Positions 53,622-61,725 of a stretch of 64,000 bases of DNA are shown here, piece after piece (the first letter of the stretch is position 1; each line of letters opens with the position of its first letter). This DNA comes from Verrucomicrobiota bacterium. GTDB taxonomy: Bacteria > Verrucomicrobiota > Verrucomicrobiia > Limisphaerales > UBA11320. Below the pieces are notes generated by a model. The model did not search any database. It worked only from the letters and a program-made list of their open reading frames with translations, and was not told the origin of the DNA. Location of the stretch: positions 1-64,000 of the forward strand of contig JACQFQ010000015.1 of assembly GCA_016199985.1 (NCBI GenBank), given 5' to 3'. Both the position numbers and the translations under genes were made by a program.

Positions 53622-55124
53622 TCAGTAAATGCGGAGATTGTCCACCATCACGCAGCGGCGAACGCGCGTGAAGGTCCGGGGATTGGTGACGCCCTCGCCC
53701 GTCGGCGTGGCGATCGAGTAGCTGAGGTAGCCCTCGCCCCCCAGCCCCAAGCCCGCCATGCAGGGCCCGTTTTTCACAAAGAGCGTGGTGTCCATCGCCC
53801 GCGCCATCGCCGTCATGTTCTCGACGTCATGCGAGTGGATGATCGCGGTGTGCTTGTAATTGTGCTCCGCCCGCACGGATCGCTCGATGCCTTCGGCGAC
53901 GTCGCGCACGCGCACCACCGGAATGAAGGGCATCATCTGCTCCTCCTTGACGAAAGCATGGTCGGCGTCCGTCTCGGCGAACAGCAGCTGGGTCTGCGCG
54001 GGAACCGAAACCCCCGCGTGCTTGGCCAGAACCGAGACATCCTTGCCGATGAGATCCTTGTTCACGACGGGCTCCGCGCAGCCGCCGCCGTGGCCTTCCT
54101 TGAAGGTGAACGCGGCGCGGGTGAGGGCCTCGAGCTGTCCGGCGTTCAACCGGATGGCGCCGGCCTTTTGCAACGCGTCCATGAACCCGTTGAACGCGTC
54201 GCCGACGACGAACACTTCCTTCTCTCCAATGCAGAGGAGGTTGTTGTCGTAGCTCGCGCCCTTGATGACGGCCTCCGCGGCGCGCTTCATGCACCCGGTG
54301 CCGTCGACGAGCACCGGCGGATTGCCGGGCCCGGCGCAGATGGCGCGCTTGCCGGTCTGCATGGCGGCCTTCACGACGCCCGGCCCTCCGGTGACGAGCA
54401 GCAGCCGGACGTGCTCGCTCGCGCAGAGCGCCTTGAACGAGTCAAAGCTCGGCTGCTCGATGATCGTGGCGATGTTCTCGATGCCGGTCTCGCGGTAGAT
54501 GGCCTCGTTGTAAGCGCGGACGGCCGTGGCCGCGCAGCGCGCGGCGCTCGGATGCGCGTTGAACACCACGGCGTTCCCCGCCGCGACAATGTTCACGATG
54601 TTTCCGCTGAGGGTGGGGATGGAGTGGGTCGAGGGAGTGACCGCGCCGACGACGCCGAACGGCGTGTATTCCTCGTGGGTGATCCCGTGATCGCCGCTGA
54701 GGGCGTCCGGACGAATCCATTCGACGCCGGGCACGAGCTTGATGATTTGAAGCTTTTCGATCTTGTGGTCGAGGCGTCCGATCTTCGATTCCTCGAGTTC
54801 CAGGCGGCCCCACTCCACCGAGTTCGCCTCGGCCATGCGCTTGACGATGTCGACGATCTTGCGGCGGGCCTCCATGCCCTTTTGGCGTAGCTGGAGAAAC
54901 GCCTCCTGGGCGGCGAGGCCGGCCTCGTTCGCGTCCTGGAAGACGCCGTATTTTCCGCGGAAGCCTCCGACAACGCCCGTCGCGGACTTGCCGTTGCAAC
55001 CGCAGGATCCCGCCGGCGCGGTGGCCGCCGGCGCGGCCGAAGGCTTGGTTGCCGCCGCGGTTCCGAGACGTCCCATCACCTCGGCCACCACATCCCGAAT
55101 CAAACTTTCATTAATCGCGCTCAT
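53622..55124 (-). CDS. CoA-acylating aldehyde dehydrogenase of the BMC (PduP-like), 500 aa
   Basis: Oxidises the aldehyde made in the compartment (lactaldehyde-derived or propionaldehyde-type) to acyl-CoA with NAD. The catalytic Cys298 lies in GASYDNNLLCIGEKEVF. Other motifs are YTPFGVVGAVTPSTHSIPTL and LLVTGGPGVVKAAMQTGKRAICAGPGNPP. The N-terminus is a textbook encapsulation peptide (NESLIRDVVAEVMGRLG) followed by a 35-residue Ala/Pro linker containing CGCNG. The ATG at 55124 has a GAGGA ribosome site. It follows the first BMC-P gene by 32 bases. NAD must be recycled inside the shell, normally by an alcohol dehydrogenase, which is not encoded in this operon. Confidence 0.95.
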   Translation of the reverse strand: MSAINESLIRDVVAEVMGRLGTAAATKPSAAPAATAPAGSCGCNGKSATGVVGGFRGKYGVFQDANEAGLAAQEAFLQLRQKGMEARRKIVDIVKRMAEANSVEWGRLELEESKIGRLDHKIEKLQIIKLVPGVEWIRPDALSGDHGITHEEYTPFGVVGAVTPSTHSIPTLSGNIVNIVAAGNAVVFNAHPSAARCAATAVRAYNEAIYRETGIENIATIIEQPSFDSFKALCASEHVRLLLVTGGPGVVKAAMQTGKRAICAGPGNPPVLVDGTGCMKRAAEAVIKGASYDNNLLCIGEKEVFVVGDAFNGFMDALQKAGAIRLNAGQLEALTRAAFTFKEGHGGGCAEPVVNKDLIGKDVSVLAKHAGVSVPAQTQLLFAETDADHAFVKEEQMMPFIPVVRVRDVAEGIERSVRAEHNYKHTAIIHSHDVENMTAMARAMDTTLFVKNGPCMAGLGLGGEGYLSYSIATPTGEGVTNPRTFTRVRRCVMVDNLRIY

Positions 55125-55156
55125 TGCATCCTCACGCTGACAGGGTCACTGGGCTT

Positions 55157-55471
55157 CTATTGGGTCTTGCCGCTGTAGATCTGTTTTCCGAGGACATCCA
55201 CGGTGTCGACGATGCCGATCACCACGGCGTCCACGGGCGCTTCCTTCATGCCGGGCGCGAGCCGCGCGCTGCTTCCCTGGCAAAACATCACGAGCTCTCC
55301 GATGCCGGCGCCGACACTGTCGACCGCCACAACGGTGTTCACGCCGGGACGGAAGCGGGTGGGGTCCTTCTCGTCAACCAGTTGAGGCCGGAGCAGGAGC
55401 AGCTTGCGGCCGCTCATGTTCGGGTCCTTCTTCGTGGCGACCACGGATCCTTCTACACGGGCGAGAAACAT
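55157..55471 (-). CDS. BMC-P pentameric vertex shell protein, 104 aa
   Basis: First of the three vertex proteins in transcription order: MFLARVEGSVVATKKDPNMSG, then VVAVDSVGAGIGELVMFCQGSSAR and the end VVIGIVDTVDV. The EutN/CcmL fold is unmistakable. The central GAG loop that lines the five-fold pore is conserved. It lies between a BMC-H gene (74 bases upstream) and the aldehyde dehydrogenase gene. The C-terminal stretch LGKQIYSGKTQ is a short tail. All shell genes of the operon are of trivial size, so codon-level control of stoichiometry would be through ribosome sites. Confidence 0.94.
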   Translation of the reverse strand: MFLARVEGSVVATKKDPNMSGRKLLLLRPQLVDEKDPTRFRPGVNTVVAVDSVGAGIGELVMFCQGSSARLAPGMKEAPVDAVVIGIVDTVDVLGKQIYSGKTQ

Positions 55472-55545
55472 GAGGTGGCGTCGATGGTGTTCAGTCGCTG
55501 GGTCCGGCGAGCGCCGTTCGCGCCTCGCCGCCTATTGGTTGCCGC

Positions 55546-55839
55546 TTACTTCGCTGCCGGCTTCCGAGGCAGCACCTGCTCCACATCGCTGTGAGGCCGG
55601 GCGATCACGTGCACGCTGACGAGGTCGCCCTTGATCGCCTTGACGGCCTGCGCGCCGGCGTCGGTGGCGGCCTTTACCGCCGCGACATCGCCGACAACGA
55701 CCGCCGTCACCAGCGCGTTGCCGACCTGGGTGATGGGGCCGGCCAACTCGACGTTGGCGGCCTTGAGCATCGCGTCGGTCGCCTCGACGAGCGCCACCAA
55801 CCCTCGGGTTTCAATGAGTCCAATTGCTTGTTGAGCCAT
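55546..55839 (-). CDS. BMC-H hexameric shell protein, GNA pore, 97 aa
   Basis: A single BMC domain that forms hexagonal tiles: MAQQAIGLIETRGLVALVEATDAMLKAANVE, pore loop VGNALVTAVVVGDV and [14 protein letters not shown]. The pore triad reads GNA rather than the GSG of PduA-like proteins, so the central channel should differ from its two paralogues in this operon. The C-terminus (VEQVLPRKPAAK) is basic. It lies 24 bases after the acetate kinase stop. As the third BMC-H gene and apart from the other two, it may form a minority tile with a special pore. Confidence 0.94.
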   Translation of the reverse strand: MAQQAIGLIETRGLVALVEATDAMLKAANVELAGPITQVGNALVTAVVVGDVAAVKAATDAGAQAVKAIKGDLVSVHVIARPHSDVEQVLPRKPAAK

Positions 55840-55863
55840 AATCTTGTGTTGAGTTCGTTAAAA

Positions 55864-57048
55864 CTACTGTCGTTCCAAAAGCCTCCGGGTCTCGCGCGCC
55901 ACCACGAGCTCTTCGTTCGTGGGGATCACGAGGACCTTCACCTTCGATCGCGCGGAGCTGATCAAGCCCTCCGTCGCGCGCGTCTTCTCGTTCGCGACGG
56001 GGTCCAACTCGATCCCGAGCTGGTCCAACCGCTCGCAGATCGCGGCGCGCAGCTCGGGCCGGTTCTCTCCGATGCCCGCGGTGAAGACGAGCGCGTCCGC
56101 CCCGTTCAATTCCATGAGGTAGCCGCCGATCCAATGCCGCGACGCGTGGACAAAAACGTCGAGGGCCAGCTTTGCGCGCGCGTTCCCGCCCGCCGCGGCC
56201 GTTTGGATGTCGCGGATGTCGTTCGACACGCCGCTGATCCCCTTCAGCCCGGATTCCTTGCAAAGCTGCCGCTCCACCTCGTCGAGCGACAGGCCGAGGG
56301 TTCGCATCACCAGCGGGATCGCGAACGAATCGAGATCGCCGACGCGATTGTTGTGCGGCAGCCCCGACTGCGGACTGAGCCCGAGGCTGTTGCCCACGGC
56401 CGCGCCGTTCAGGATGCCGCTGACGCTCGAGCTGCCGCCCAAATGACAGGACACGACGCGCAGCGGGGCGCCGGTCACGGGAGACGCGCCGCCATCGACA
56501 TAGAGCCGGCGCGCGCGCTCCGCCACGTCCTGGCGTCCGAGCAGCTCCGCGGAGCGTTCGGCGATGAACTTGTGGCTCGCGCCATGGAATCCCCACCGGC
56601 GAACGCCCGCTTCGTGCCATGATTCGGGAACGGCATAGCGCTGCGCCGCCTCCGGAGCCCATTGATAAAACGCCGTCTCGAAGAGTCCAATGAGCGGCGT
56701 GGCAGGCATCCGCTTCGCGAACAGCCGGATGCCGGTGATGTAAGGGGGGTTGTGGGCGGGCGCGATCGCGTTATAGGCCTCCATCGCCCGCAGCACGGAG
56801 TCGTTCAGCCGCACGCATCCGGAAACACCGCGCGCGACGACCGTCTTGAAGCCCACGGCGGCAAGATCCTGCTCGCCGCGGATGTGCCCGGCGGCCTTCA
56901 GCTCGCCCAGGCAATCGTCGATCGCCTTGGCATAGTCGGCGACGCGCTCGTATCCGCCCTTGTGCAGCATCGTCGCGGCCGTCGCGGAAAAGTCGAACAG
57001 CCGCCACTTCAGTGACGTGCTGCCGATATTGGCGACGAGGATTTTCAC
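55864..57048 (-). CDS. ackA: Acetate/propionate kinase of the BMC operon, 394 aa
   Basis: Converts the acyl-phosphate made by PduL to free acid and ATP, the energy-yielding last step. Motifs: MKILVANIGSTSLKWRLFD, WGFHGASHKFIAER, VVSCHLGGSSSVSGILNG and FTAGIGENRPELRA. The N-terminal NAGSSS of most acetate kinases is NIGSTS here, so it belongs to a divergent BMC-linked branch. Translation appears to start at GTG 57048. It lies 22 bases after the second BMC-H gene and 24 bases before the third. No encapsulation peptide is evident, so it may act outside the shell, as in other loci. Confidence 0.94.
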   Translation of the reverse strand: MKILVANIGSTSLKWRLFDFSATAATMLHKGGYERVADYAKAIDDCLGELKAAGHIRGEQDLAAVGFKTVVARGVSGCVRLNDSVLRAMEAYNAIAPAHNPPYITGIRLFAKRMPATPLIGLFETAFYQWAPEAAQRYAVPESWHEAGVRRWGFHGASHKFIAERSAELLGRQDVAERARRLYVDGGASPVTGAPLRVVSCHLGGSSSVSGILNGAAVGNSLGLSPQSGLPHNNRVGDLDSFAIPLVMRTLGLSLDEVERQLCKESGLKGISGVSNDIRDIQTAAAGGNARAKLALDVFVHASRHWIGGYLMELNGADALVFTAGIGENRPELRAAICERLDQLGIELDPVANEKTRATEGLISSARSKVKVLVIPTNEELVVARETRRLLERQ

Positions 57049-57070
57049 GATGCGCGCTGCGTGGGGGGGA

Positions 57071-57349
57071 TTACTGGAGCCACTTGCCGAGCATGCTGAG
57101 GCTCTCGTGCGGACGAGGGATCACCTGCACGCAGATCACCTGCCCCACCTGGGCCGCGGCCGCGGCGCCGGCGTCGGTGGCGGCCTTCACGCTGGCGACG
57201 TCGCCGCGAAAGAAAGCCGTGACGTATCCGCTGCCCACCTTCTCCCAGCCGGTGAAGGAGACATTCGCGGCCTTCAAGGCGGCGTCAGCGGCTTCGAACA
57301 GCGCGCACAGCCCCTTGGTTTCAATCATTCCGATGGCTTGTTGTGACAT
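57071..57349 (-). CDS. BMC-H hexameric shell protein, GSG pore, 92 aa
   Basis: A canonical BMC-H tile: [31 protein letters not shown], pore loop [15 protein letters not shown] and [15 protein letters not shown]. The GSG pore is like that of PduA and EutM, which pass small polar molecules. I use ATG 57349 because family proteins start at this point; an upstream in-frame ATG at 57385 adds 12 residues that overlap the previous gene's end. It sits 36 bases after the first BMC-H gene and precedes ackA. It is probably one of the two major shell proteins. Confidence 0.94.
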   Translation of the reverse strand: MSQQAIGMIETKGLCALFEAADAALKAANVSFTGWEKVGSGYVTAFFRGDVASVKAATDAGAAAAAQVGQVICVQVIPRPHESLSMLGKWLQ

Positions 57350-57385
57350 TTTAGGAATCAGTTCGGGTTCAGAGGGTGGGATCAA

Positions 57386-57664
57386 TTACTTGGACGCGCC
57401 GATGAATATCTTCATCAGATCCTCATGGGGACGGGCGATCACGTGGGCGCTGACAAGCTCGCCGACCTTGCTGGCCGCCTTGCTGCCGGCGTCCACCGCC
57501 GCCTTGACGCTGGCCACATCGCCCTTGCAGATCACGGTGATCAGCCCCCCGCCGATGGAGAGGGTCTTGGCGAGGGTGACGTTTGCCGCTTTCACCATCG
57601 CGTCGGTCGCTTCGACGCTTCCGGTGTAGCCCTTGGTTTCAATCATTCCGATGGCTTCGCTCAT
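57386..57664 (-). CDS. BMC-H hexameric shell protein, GGG pore, 92 aa
   Basis: A BMC-H tile: [30 protein letters not shown], pore loop [15 protein letters not shown] and [15 protein letters not shown]. The pore triad is GGG, which should give a wider or more flexible opening than GSG. The C-terminus ([13 protein letters not shown]) is amphipathic. It is the second gene of the operon, 82 bases after the pduL stop, a gap that could hold RNA-processing or extra promoter signals. It shares about half of its residues with the next BMC-H and is probably a product of duplication. Confidence 0.94.
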   Translation of the reverse strand: MSEAIGMIETKGYTGSVEATDAMVKAANVTLAKTLSIGGGLITVICKGDVASVKAAVDAGSKAASKVGELVSAHVIARPHEDLMKIFIGASK

Positions 57665-57746
57665 ATCATTGGTTTGGTTTAAAAAATCTCAGATCACGAA
57701 CCGGGCGACGAACGCGTCCCCGGAAATCAGTTCGCTTCGGCTCGCT

Positions 57747-58424
57747 TCATTTCACCAGCTCGCAAAGCGTGTCGGGCTGGAGATTGCAGGCGTTGCCCTC
57801 GTCGGTGTCGATGTGCACCTCGAGCTTGAAGCTTTTGTCCACCCTCACGAGCATCTCCTCCAACGTCAATGCGCAAGGCCCCCCGATCTTCAGCTTCATC
57901 TTTTCGCCGTGCTTCACTCCGTAGAACGCCGCGTCGTCGGGATGCATGTGCGCGTGTCGCAACGCCCGGATCACCCCGTTCTCCATCTCGAAAAATCCCT
58001 TGGGCCCCATGATCATCGCGCCCGGCGTGTCCTTGATGTTGCCGGACGCCCGCAGCGGAATCTCGAACCCCAGCGCCACCGAGTCGGTGTAGGCCAGCTC
58101 GATCTGGTTGAGCGTCCGGCACGGACCCAGGATGCGCAGGTTGGAGATCACCCTGCTTCGAGGGCCGATAAGCGTGATCGTCTCCTTCGCCGCGAACTGC
58201 CCTTCCTGGTAAAGCCACTTGTGAACCGAAAGCTGGTATCCCTTGCCGAACAAAACCTCAACCGCCTCCTGTGTCAGATGGCAGTGACGCGCGCTCACAT
58301 TCACAATGAGCGGATTGGGGCCGCTGGAAGTGCGGGGCAACGCGCGGTTCATCCGTCGGTACACTGCCTGCCGCACCAGATGTTCCACTGCGGCTCGATG
58401 AAGTTCTGTGACAGGTGCTGCCAT
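57747..58424 (-). CDS. pduL: Phosphotransacylase PduL of the BMC, 225 aa
   Basis: Exchanges CoA for phosphate on the acyl-CoA made by the aldehyde dehydrogenase, recycling CoA inside the shell. Two PduL domains carry the zinc ligands: SARHCHLTQEAVEVLFG in the first half and ALRHAHMHPDDAAFYGV in the second, with VKHGEKMKLKIGGP. The N-terminus VTELHRAAVEHLVRQAVYRRM is an encapsulation peptide followed by a short linker. I use ATG 58424; a longer frame to 58499 would run into the direct repeats of the intergenic region. It is the first gene of the operon, divergent from the DeoR regulator. Confidence 0.95.
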   Translation of the reverse strand: MAAPVTELHRAAVEHLVRQAVYRRMNRALPRTSSGPNPLIVNVSARHCHLTQEAVEVLFGKGYQLSVHKWLYQEGQFAAKETITLIGPRSRVISNLRILGPCRTLNQIELAYTDSVALGFEIPLRASGNIKDTPGAMIMGPKGFFEMENGVIRALRHAHMHPDDAAFYGVKHGEKMKLKIGGPCALTLEEMLVRVDKSFKLEVHIDTDEGNACNLQPDTLCELVK

Positions 58425-58484
58425 GATCGCGACCCGGATTACGCATGGATCCGGAACCTGCGTCAACAAAAGATTGCAAAATAT

Positions 58485-58518
58485 TCCAAATTCTACCACA
58501 ACTGCTCCAGATTCTACC
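58485..58518. promoter_or_regulatory. Tandem direct repeat, probable DeoR-type operator of the BMC operon
   Basis: TCCAAATTCTACC (58485-58497) and TCCAGATTCTACC (58506-58518) differ by one base and are 21 bp apart, two helical turns. They lie in the 174-bp region between the divergent pduL and deoR genes, 61 bases upstream of the pduL ATG. DeoR-family sugar regulators often bind direct repeats. The DNA around them is AT-rich, as in a promoter. Confidence 0.6.
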
Positions 58519-58598
58519 GCGATCAGACCTTCAATGGCTCATAGGCAACGATTTGCACATGGGATGCTTTGACGGAGTGGCGTGGGGTTTTTATTGAT

Positions 58599-59372
58599 AT
58601 GCAGCCTGAAGAGCGACAACGGCGGATAGAGGATTACCTGCAGAAGGTGGAGTTTGCGTCCCTCGATGAGCTCTCCGAACGCGTCGACGCGTCGACCTCG
58701 ACGGTGCGGCGGGATCTTCAGATTTTGGAGACGAAGGGCGCGGTGAAGCGAACACATGGCGGGGCGCGGCTGGTGAATCCGAGGTCGGACGAGTTCACCT
58801 TCTCCACCCGCGACACGCATCAGTTGTCGGAGAAGGAGTCGATCGGACGCGCGTGCGCGGAGCAGGTGCAGGCGAACCAGAGCGTGATCCTGGACGCGGG
58901 GACGACGATCTATCATGTCGCTCGATATCTGGAGGCCAAGGCGCCGCAGATCATCACCAACTCTCTGCCGATCGCGAATCACTTCGCCTTGAATAATCGC
59001 GTGGAAGTCGTGGTGTCCGGCGGCGTGATTTACCCGAGGCTGGGAGTGCTTGTGGGACCGCTGGCGGTGCGGGCCTTTTCAGAGATCCACGCGGACGTGG
59101 CGGTCATGAGCAGCGGGGGGATCACGCTCGCGGGGATTTCGAACTCGCACGGGTTATTGATCGAGATCCAGCGCGCCATGATCCAGGCGGCGCGAAAGGT
59201 GATTTTCTGTCTCGATCACACGAAGCTCGGACGTCAGTCGCTCTCGCCGCTCTGCGAGCTGGACGTGGTCGACATGGTGGTCACCGATTCAAAGGCGAGC
59301 CCTGAGCACGTCGCGATGCTGCGACAAAACGGGGTCGTGGTCGTGGTCGCCGAGCGCGACGCTCTCGGCTGA
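58599..59372 (+). CDS. DeoR-family transcriptional regulator of the BMC operon, 257 aa
   Basis: An N-terminal DeoR helix-turn-helix (MQPEERQRRIEDYLQKVEFASLDELSERVDASTST split by the VRRDLQILETKGAVKRTHGGA wing) is followed by a DeoRC effector domain. The phospho-sugar binding motifs are LDAGTTIYHVARYL, ITNSLPIANHFA, VVSGGVIYP and FCLDHTKLGR. Proteins of this type normally bind a sugar phosphate and release the operator. The divergent layout with pduL and the direct repeat between the genes make it the specific repressor or activator of the BMC operon. A phosphorylated fucose or rhamnose intermediate would be the natural inducer. The start is ATG 58599; TTG 58569 is possible. Confidence 0.92.
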   Translation: MQPEERQRRIEDYLQKVEFASLDELSERVDASTSTVRRDLQILETKGAVKRTHGGARLVNPRSDEFTFSTRDTHQLSEKESIGRACAEQVQANQSVILDAGTTIYHVARYLEAKAPQIITNSLPIANHFALNNRVEVVVSGGVIYPRLGVLVGPLAVRAFSEIHADVAVMSSGGITLAGISNSHGLLIEIQRAMIQAARKVIFCLDHTKLGRQSLSPLCELDVVDMVVTDSKASPEHVAMLRQNGVVVVVAERDALG

Positions 59373-59852
59373 GCCGCTCACGGAATGGTCGAAAGATCCG
59401 TACAAGGCTGATATCTTCACGCGCCCTTTTCTGGCGCGAGTCAGCGAGCGCCAGTATAATGTGTGGCCCGCCGTTGCTGCAGCTCTCCAGCAGAGAATAC
59501 TGTAGCGCGCTCGCATCCGCATCTTTTTTTCGTATCCTTCCCCGAACACGCTTCTCCCTCGCGATCTGCGCCGTTCCTCTCGTTCTATCTTCGCGCAGGC
59601 ATCTCCCTTCATGAGAATCTATGCATCCTGCAATCCTTAATTCCTTCATCGGTTGCACCGTGCATGCTTTCGCATTCAGTCGAATGAGTGGATCGGTCGA
59701 AGGCGCTATCCGCTAAGCTTGAACAGTGGTTCCTGATAGCACGGCACGGGAATCGCTCCCATGGGGAAGACGTATCTGACACGATCATCCGATCGAACCA
59801 ACGGGCAAATGAGAGGGATTGGACATTTAGAAAAAAGACGAGGACTGAAAGT
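59373..59852. other. Intergenic region between the DeoR gene and the stress cluster
   Basis: About 480 bases with no credible gene. The base composition drops in GC after about 59450. A hairpin CGCGCC-N7-GGCGCG (59420-59438) follows the deoR stop but has no T run. TATAAT occurs at 59455-59460 without a good -35 box. A GAGGA ribosome site (59840-59844) marks the start of the next gene. Confidence 0.5.
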
Positions 59853-61049
59853 ATGAAAACAAGAATCACTTTCCTGACGTCGGTAGTCGCGTTTGCAGTC
59901 GCGGCTTCCGCGGTCATTGGCGAAACACCCAAGGAAAAGGATAAAAGCAGCACCCCGAATTCCCGCGAAGATTCTTCGGAGCCTGTTCGGAGGAGCGACA
60001 GATTAGGCGGCCTTGATAAAACGAGAGACCTGCTCGGGATGAATATCAAGGATTCCCAGGATGAAACCTTGGGTGAGGTTAGGGATCTTGCGGTCGACCT
60101 CAAAGGCGGACGAATTGTTCAAGTGGTTGTCTCGACGGGTGGTGTTCTTGGAGTGGGGAAGAAGTATGTGGCGATTCCTCCAGGACGATTCAGTCGCGAT
60201 AGAGACAAGAAGGTTCTTCGCCTGAGTATTGACAAGCAAATGCTGAAGACAGCTCCGGAATTTGAACTCTCAAAATGGGAGGACTGTTGCACCGAACCTC
60301 GCATGGTGGAGGTCTACAAGTACTACGGCGAGGCGCCTTATTTCACTACGCCGTCTGCGGCTAAAGAATCCAGAACTGCTGCGTTGTCCCCGCTCGGATA
60401 CGTGGCAAGCGCCGACAAACTGATCGGCACTCAGGTGTTGAACAATGAGGACGAAAAACTCGGAAAGGTGGAAAACCTCTTGGTGGACCTTCCGGCCGGT
60501 CGACTGGTTCAAGTCGTTGTCTCTTCTGGGGGGTTCTTGGGATTAGGAGATGAACTGAGCGTGATCCCGCCAGCCGCGTTTAAGTATGACCCAAAGAACA
60601 AAATCCTGCGACTTGACGTGACCAAACAAGCGCTGGCAGACGCCCCGCATTTCAAAGGCGCACAATGGGGGCCAGTGGATGATCCGAAATACGCCAGTGA
60701 AGTGTACAAGGCCTATCGTATTCAGCCGTACTTCAGCACCAACAGCTGGGAGGACGCGGACAATACGGGTCGAAATACTCGGGATCGCGACTCACGGGCC
60801 TTAACGCCGTTGGACCAGGGCGGCAACAAGGCGGATTTGGAAACAACCCGCAAAATCCGAAAGGACATCCTGGCGCGCGATGGCCTCTCTAGAAACGCCC
60901 GGAACATCAAAATCATAACGATGAACGGTCAAGTGACGTTGCGGGGCCCTGTTAATACTGCTGGCGAGAAGCAAATCGTGGAGGAAATCGCCAATCAAGC
61001 GGTTCCCCGAAACAGCGTGGTCAGTCAAATCGAGGTAAAAACCTTTTAA
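59853..61049 (+). CDS. Exported protein with two PRC-barrel domains and a C-terminal BON domain, 398 aa
   Basis: Signal peptide MKTRITFLTSVVAFAVAASAVIG with a GAGGA ribosome site eight bases upstream. Two PRC-barrel repeats follow (about 50-140 and 190-280). They have parallel motifs: DETLGEVRDLAVDLKGGRIVQVVVSTGG in the first and DEKLGKVENLLVDLPAGRLVQVVVSSGG in the second. The C-terminal 75 residues are a BON domain (IRKDILARDGLSRNARNIKIIT, VTLRGPVNTAGEKQIVEEIA), which binds phospholipid. The protein probably stabilises the envelope under osmotic or other stress. It heads a cluster of stress-type genes on the plus strand that is AT-richer than the BMC region. Confidence 0.88.
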   Translation: MKTRITFLTSVVAFAVAASAVIGETPKEKDKSSTPNSREDSSEPVRRSDRLGGLDKTRDLLGMNIKDSQDETLGEVRDLAVDLKGGRIVQVVVSTGGVLGVGKKYVAIPPGRFSRDRDKKVLRLSIDKQMLKTAPEFELSKWEDCCTEPRMVEVYKYYGEAPYFTTPSAAKESRTAALSPLGYVASADKLIGTQVLNNEDEKLGKVENLLVDLPAGRLVQVVVSSGGFLGLGDELSVIPPAAFKYDPKNKILRLDVTKQALADAPHFKGAQWGPVDDPKYASEVYKAYRIQPYFSTNSWEDADNTGRNTRDRDSRALTPLDQGGNKADLETTRKIRKDILARDGLSRNARNIKIITMNGQVTLRGPVNTAGEKQIVEEIANQAVPRNSVVSQIEVKTF

Positions 61050-61086
61050 TTTGCTATTAACCTCAATCTCAAAACAAAGAACACTT

Positions 61087-61662
61087 ATGTCAAAACAATC
61101 GATATTCTGTATAGCGACTTCTCGATCTCAAGCGGATCTCATTATTGATCGACTGAAGACCGCGAACTTTTCCGACAACGATATCTCGGTCTTGTTCCCG
61201 GACAAGGGAACAACCCGCGACTTCGCTCACGAAAAAAACACGAAAGCCCCGGAAGGCGCCGCTACTGGCGCCGGCACAGGCGGCGTTTTGGGCGGCGCGC
61301 TAGGATGGCTGGCCGGCATTGGCGCCTTGGCCATACCTGGGGTGGGGCCTTTCGTCGCGGCAGGGCCCATCGTTGCGGCTCTCAGTGGCGCAGCCGTCGG
61401 AGCTGCGGTGGGCGGGATTGCTGGATCGCTTATCGGCATGGGCATCCCTGAATACGAAGCCAAACGCTACGAAGGAAAAATCAAGGAGGGTAACATTCTC
61501 ATTTCCGTCCATGGGGACTCCGGGCAACGAATCTCTCGTGCGAAAATGATCTTCGAACAGGCCCAGGCGGAAGATATTGCGACCGCAGACGAAGTTGCCG
61601 TGAAGGAACCGAAGGCGGCCAAGTCAGAACCTGAAACGGAATACGAGAAAACCCGCCTGTAA
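61087..61662 (+). CDS. YflT-like/general-stress glycine-zipper membrane protein, 191 aa
   Basis: The N-terminus is a YflT/GSP17M-like domain (FCIATSRSQADLIIDRLKTANFSDNDISVLFPD). Then comes a long glycine-zipper region (GVLGGALGWLAGIGALAIPG, AALSGAAVGAAVGGIAGSLIGMGIP) that should insert into or associate with membranes, and a return to the alpha/beta domain (KEGNILISVHGDSGQRISRAKMIFEQA). The Lys/Glu-rich tail is disordered. Proteins of this architecture occur with DUF892 and PRC-barrel genes in general stress clusters of soil bacteria. ATG 61087 fits the family start. It follows the PRC/BON gene by 37 bases. Confidence 0.8.
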   Translation: MSKQSIFCIATSRSQADLIIDRLKTANFSDNDISVLFPDKGTTRDFAHEKNTKAPEGAATGAGTGGVLGGALGWLAGIGALAIPGVGPFVAAGPIVAALSGAAVGAAVGGIAGSLIGMGIPEYEAKRYEGKIKEGNILISVHGDSGQRISRAKMIFEQAQAEDIATADEVAVKEPKAAKSEPETEYEKTRL

Positions 61663-61669
61663 CATTTAA

Positions 61670-61701
61670 CGTTCCCGGCCTTTTGCCCAGGGCCGGGAAC
61701 G
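61670..61701 (+). terminator. Strong intergenic hairpin between the glycine-zipper and DUF892 genes
   Basis: Perfect 11-bp stem CGTTCCCGGCC / GGCCGGGAACG with a 10-base loop, eight bases after the stop at 61662. No T run follows on either strand, so it may be a factor-assisted terminator or an mRNA-stabilising end rather than a classical terminator. Confidence 0.55.
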
Positions 61702-61725
61702 AGGATTAGAAATCAGTAGAACGGA

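Noticed and set aside
59455..59460. TATAAT as promoter of the stress cluster
   Set aside because: No -35 element at a suitable distance and almost 400 bases from the first gene.
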